From the NCBI RefSeq assembly GCF_036226505.1, contig NZ_CP108484.1:8651501-8715500 (forward strand): a DNA stretch of 64,000 bases, in the 5' to 3' direction. Position numbers and translations under genes: made by a program. The notes beneath the pieces were generated by a model. It had not been told where the DNA came from and searched no databases. It worked only from the letters and a program-made list of their open reading frames with translations. This DNA comes from Kitasatospora sp. NBC_01246 (GTDB lineage: Bacteria > Actinomycetota > Actinomycetes > Streptomycetales > Streptomycetaceae). Positions 63,565-64,000 of the stretch are shown here, piece after piece. How positions within the stretch are numbered: the stretch's first letter is position 1; each line of letters opens with the position of its first letter.

Positions 63565-64000
63565 GTCGGGTGCGAGTCGTTGACCTGCGCGGACTTGATT
63601 GCTTGAGACGGAAGCCCGCTGACGCGTGTGTCGTGGCCCTCGGTTTTGGACGTAGAGCCTGATGGTGCCGTAGGCGATGGACGTGTCGTGCTCGTCCGTG
63701 AGGGCGGTCCAGATTTCCATGGGGGTGCGGCCAGTTTCGATCATGGCGTCGACGAGTTCTTGGACAGGATCAATGGCGGTCGGGCGACGGGGCAGTGGCT
63801 TGCGTGGTGGCGGTTGCGGGTCGTCCAGTGCTGCGCGGACAGTGCGCCAGCCGACCTGATGCCGCTTGACCAGCGCTCTCATCGACAGGCCCAAGGTTCT
63901 GGCGTCGTGCCGGATGTGATGGTAGAGCTCAAGCTTGCTGGGTCGTCGCGGCGTTTCGGCCGGACCGTTCTTGCTTTGTCGAGGCGGGGCGGGTCTGGCA
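63565..64000 (-). pseudogene. IS21-like (IstA-type) N-terminal fragment, cut by window edge
   Basis: PSKLELYHHIRHDARTLGLS, MRALVKRHQVGWRTVRAALD, DPQPPPRKPLPRRPTAIDPV and EIWTALTDEHDTSIAYGTIR resemble the HTH start of streptomycete IS21 transposases (KRHQVGRRTVRQAL-like). The frame ends at the IS630 insertion after about 140 codons, without the DDE domain. Before insertion it would have ended at a TAG in the CTAG target. Confidence 0.55.

Overview
The window is actinobacterial and almost certainly from Streptomycetaceae (Streptomyces or Kitasatospora-like). Base composition is very GC-rich, many starts are GTG, and the families are typical of that group (SigE-type ECF sigma factor, SCO6745-like protein, large secreted Rhs/DUF11 proteins, IS481/IS5/IS630 transposases). 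Real genes are interleaved with many frameshifted or truncated genes and at least ten insertion-sequence pieces, which looks like an accessory or chromosome-arm region, not conserved core.

Left part (1-23 kb): a GNAT-AAA ATPase fusion running off the left edge; a HAD phosphatase-GT20 synthase fusion (glucosylglycerol-phosphate or trehalose-phosphate type); a 2.7 kb stretch of relics (4.3-7.0 kb); an ECF sigma factor with an overlapping membrane partner; a YrhK-like membrane protein; a small exported protein; two broken alpha/beta hydrolases; an acyl-CoA dehydrogenase; a LURP-one-like protein; a SMI1/KNR4-type gene flanked by direct repeats; a VOC protein; a Tgl-type transglutaminase homologue; an ImuB-like polymerase pseudogene; an MFS exporter divergent from a TetR gene with a clear palindromic operator; and a Ser/Thr protein kinase.

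Middle part (23-50 kb): a 2074-residue exported DNRLRE/Rhs protein with a hydrophobic C-terminal tip, translationally coupled to a small membrane protein that could be its immunity partner. Next come methionine aminopeptidase divergent from an XRE regulator around a perfect palindrome, a GntR regulator divergent from a PEBP-family gene plus an SCO6745-like gene, two secreted proteins, a TetR/quinone-oxidoreductase pair, a methyltransferase, an IS3 relic, an FAD amine-oxidase-like enzyme, and an MFS/HxlR divergent pair with paired inverted operators.

Right part (50-64 kb): an IS481 remnant abuts an IS5 remnant at the 3' end of a compact six-gene minus-strand operon (NUDIX hydrolase, Gfo/Idh/MocA dehydrogenase, DegT aminotransferase, SAM methyltransferase, inositol-monophosphatase-like phosphatase, carbamoyltransferase). 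Together these enzymes could oxidise, transaminate, dephosphorylate, methylate and carbamoylate a sugar or cyclitol phosphate. This is the best candidate for an undescribed small biosynthetic system. Upstream are another small-molecule methyltransferase, an IS5 relic interrupting an unknown gene, a PIMT-like methyltransferase of the peptide-maturase type preceded by a 41-residue charged peptide gene, an apparently complete IS630 element with recognisable TIRs, and the edge of an IS21-like gene.
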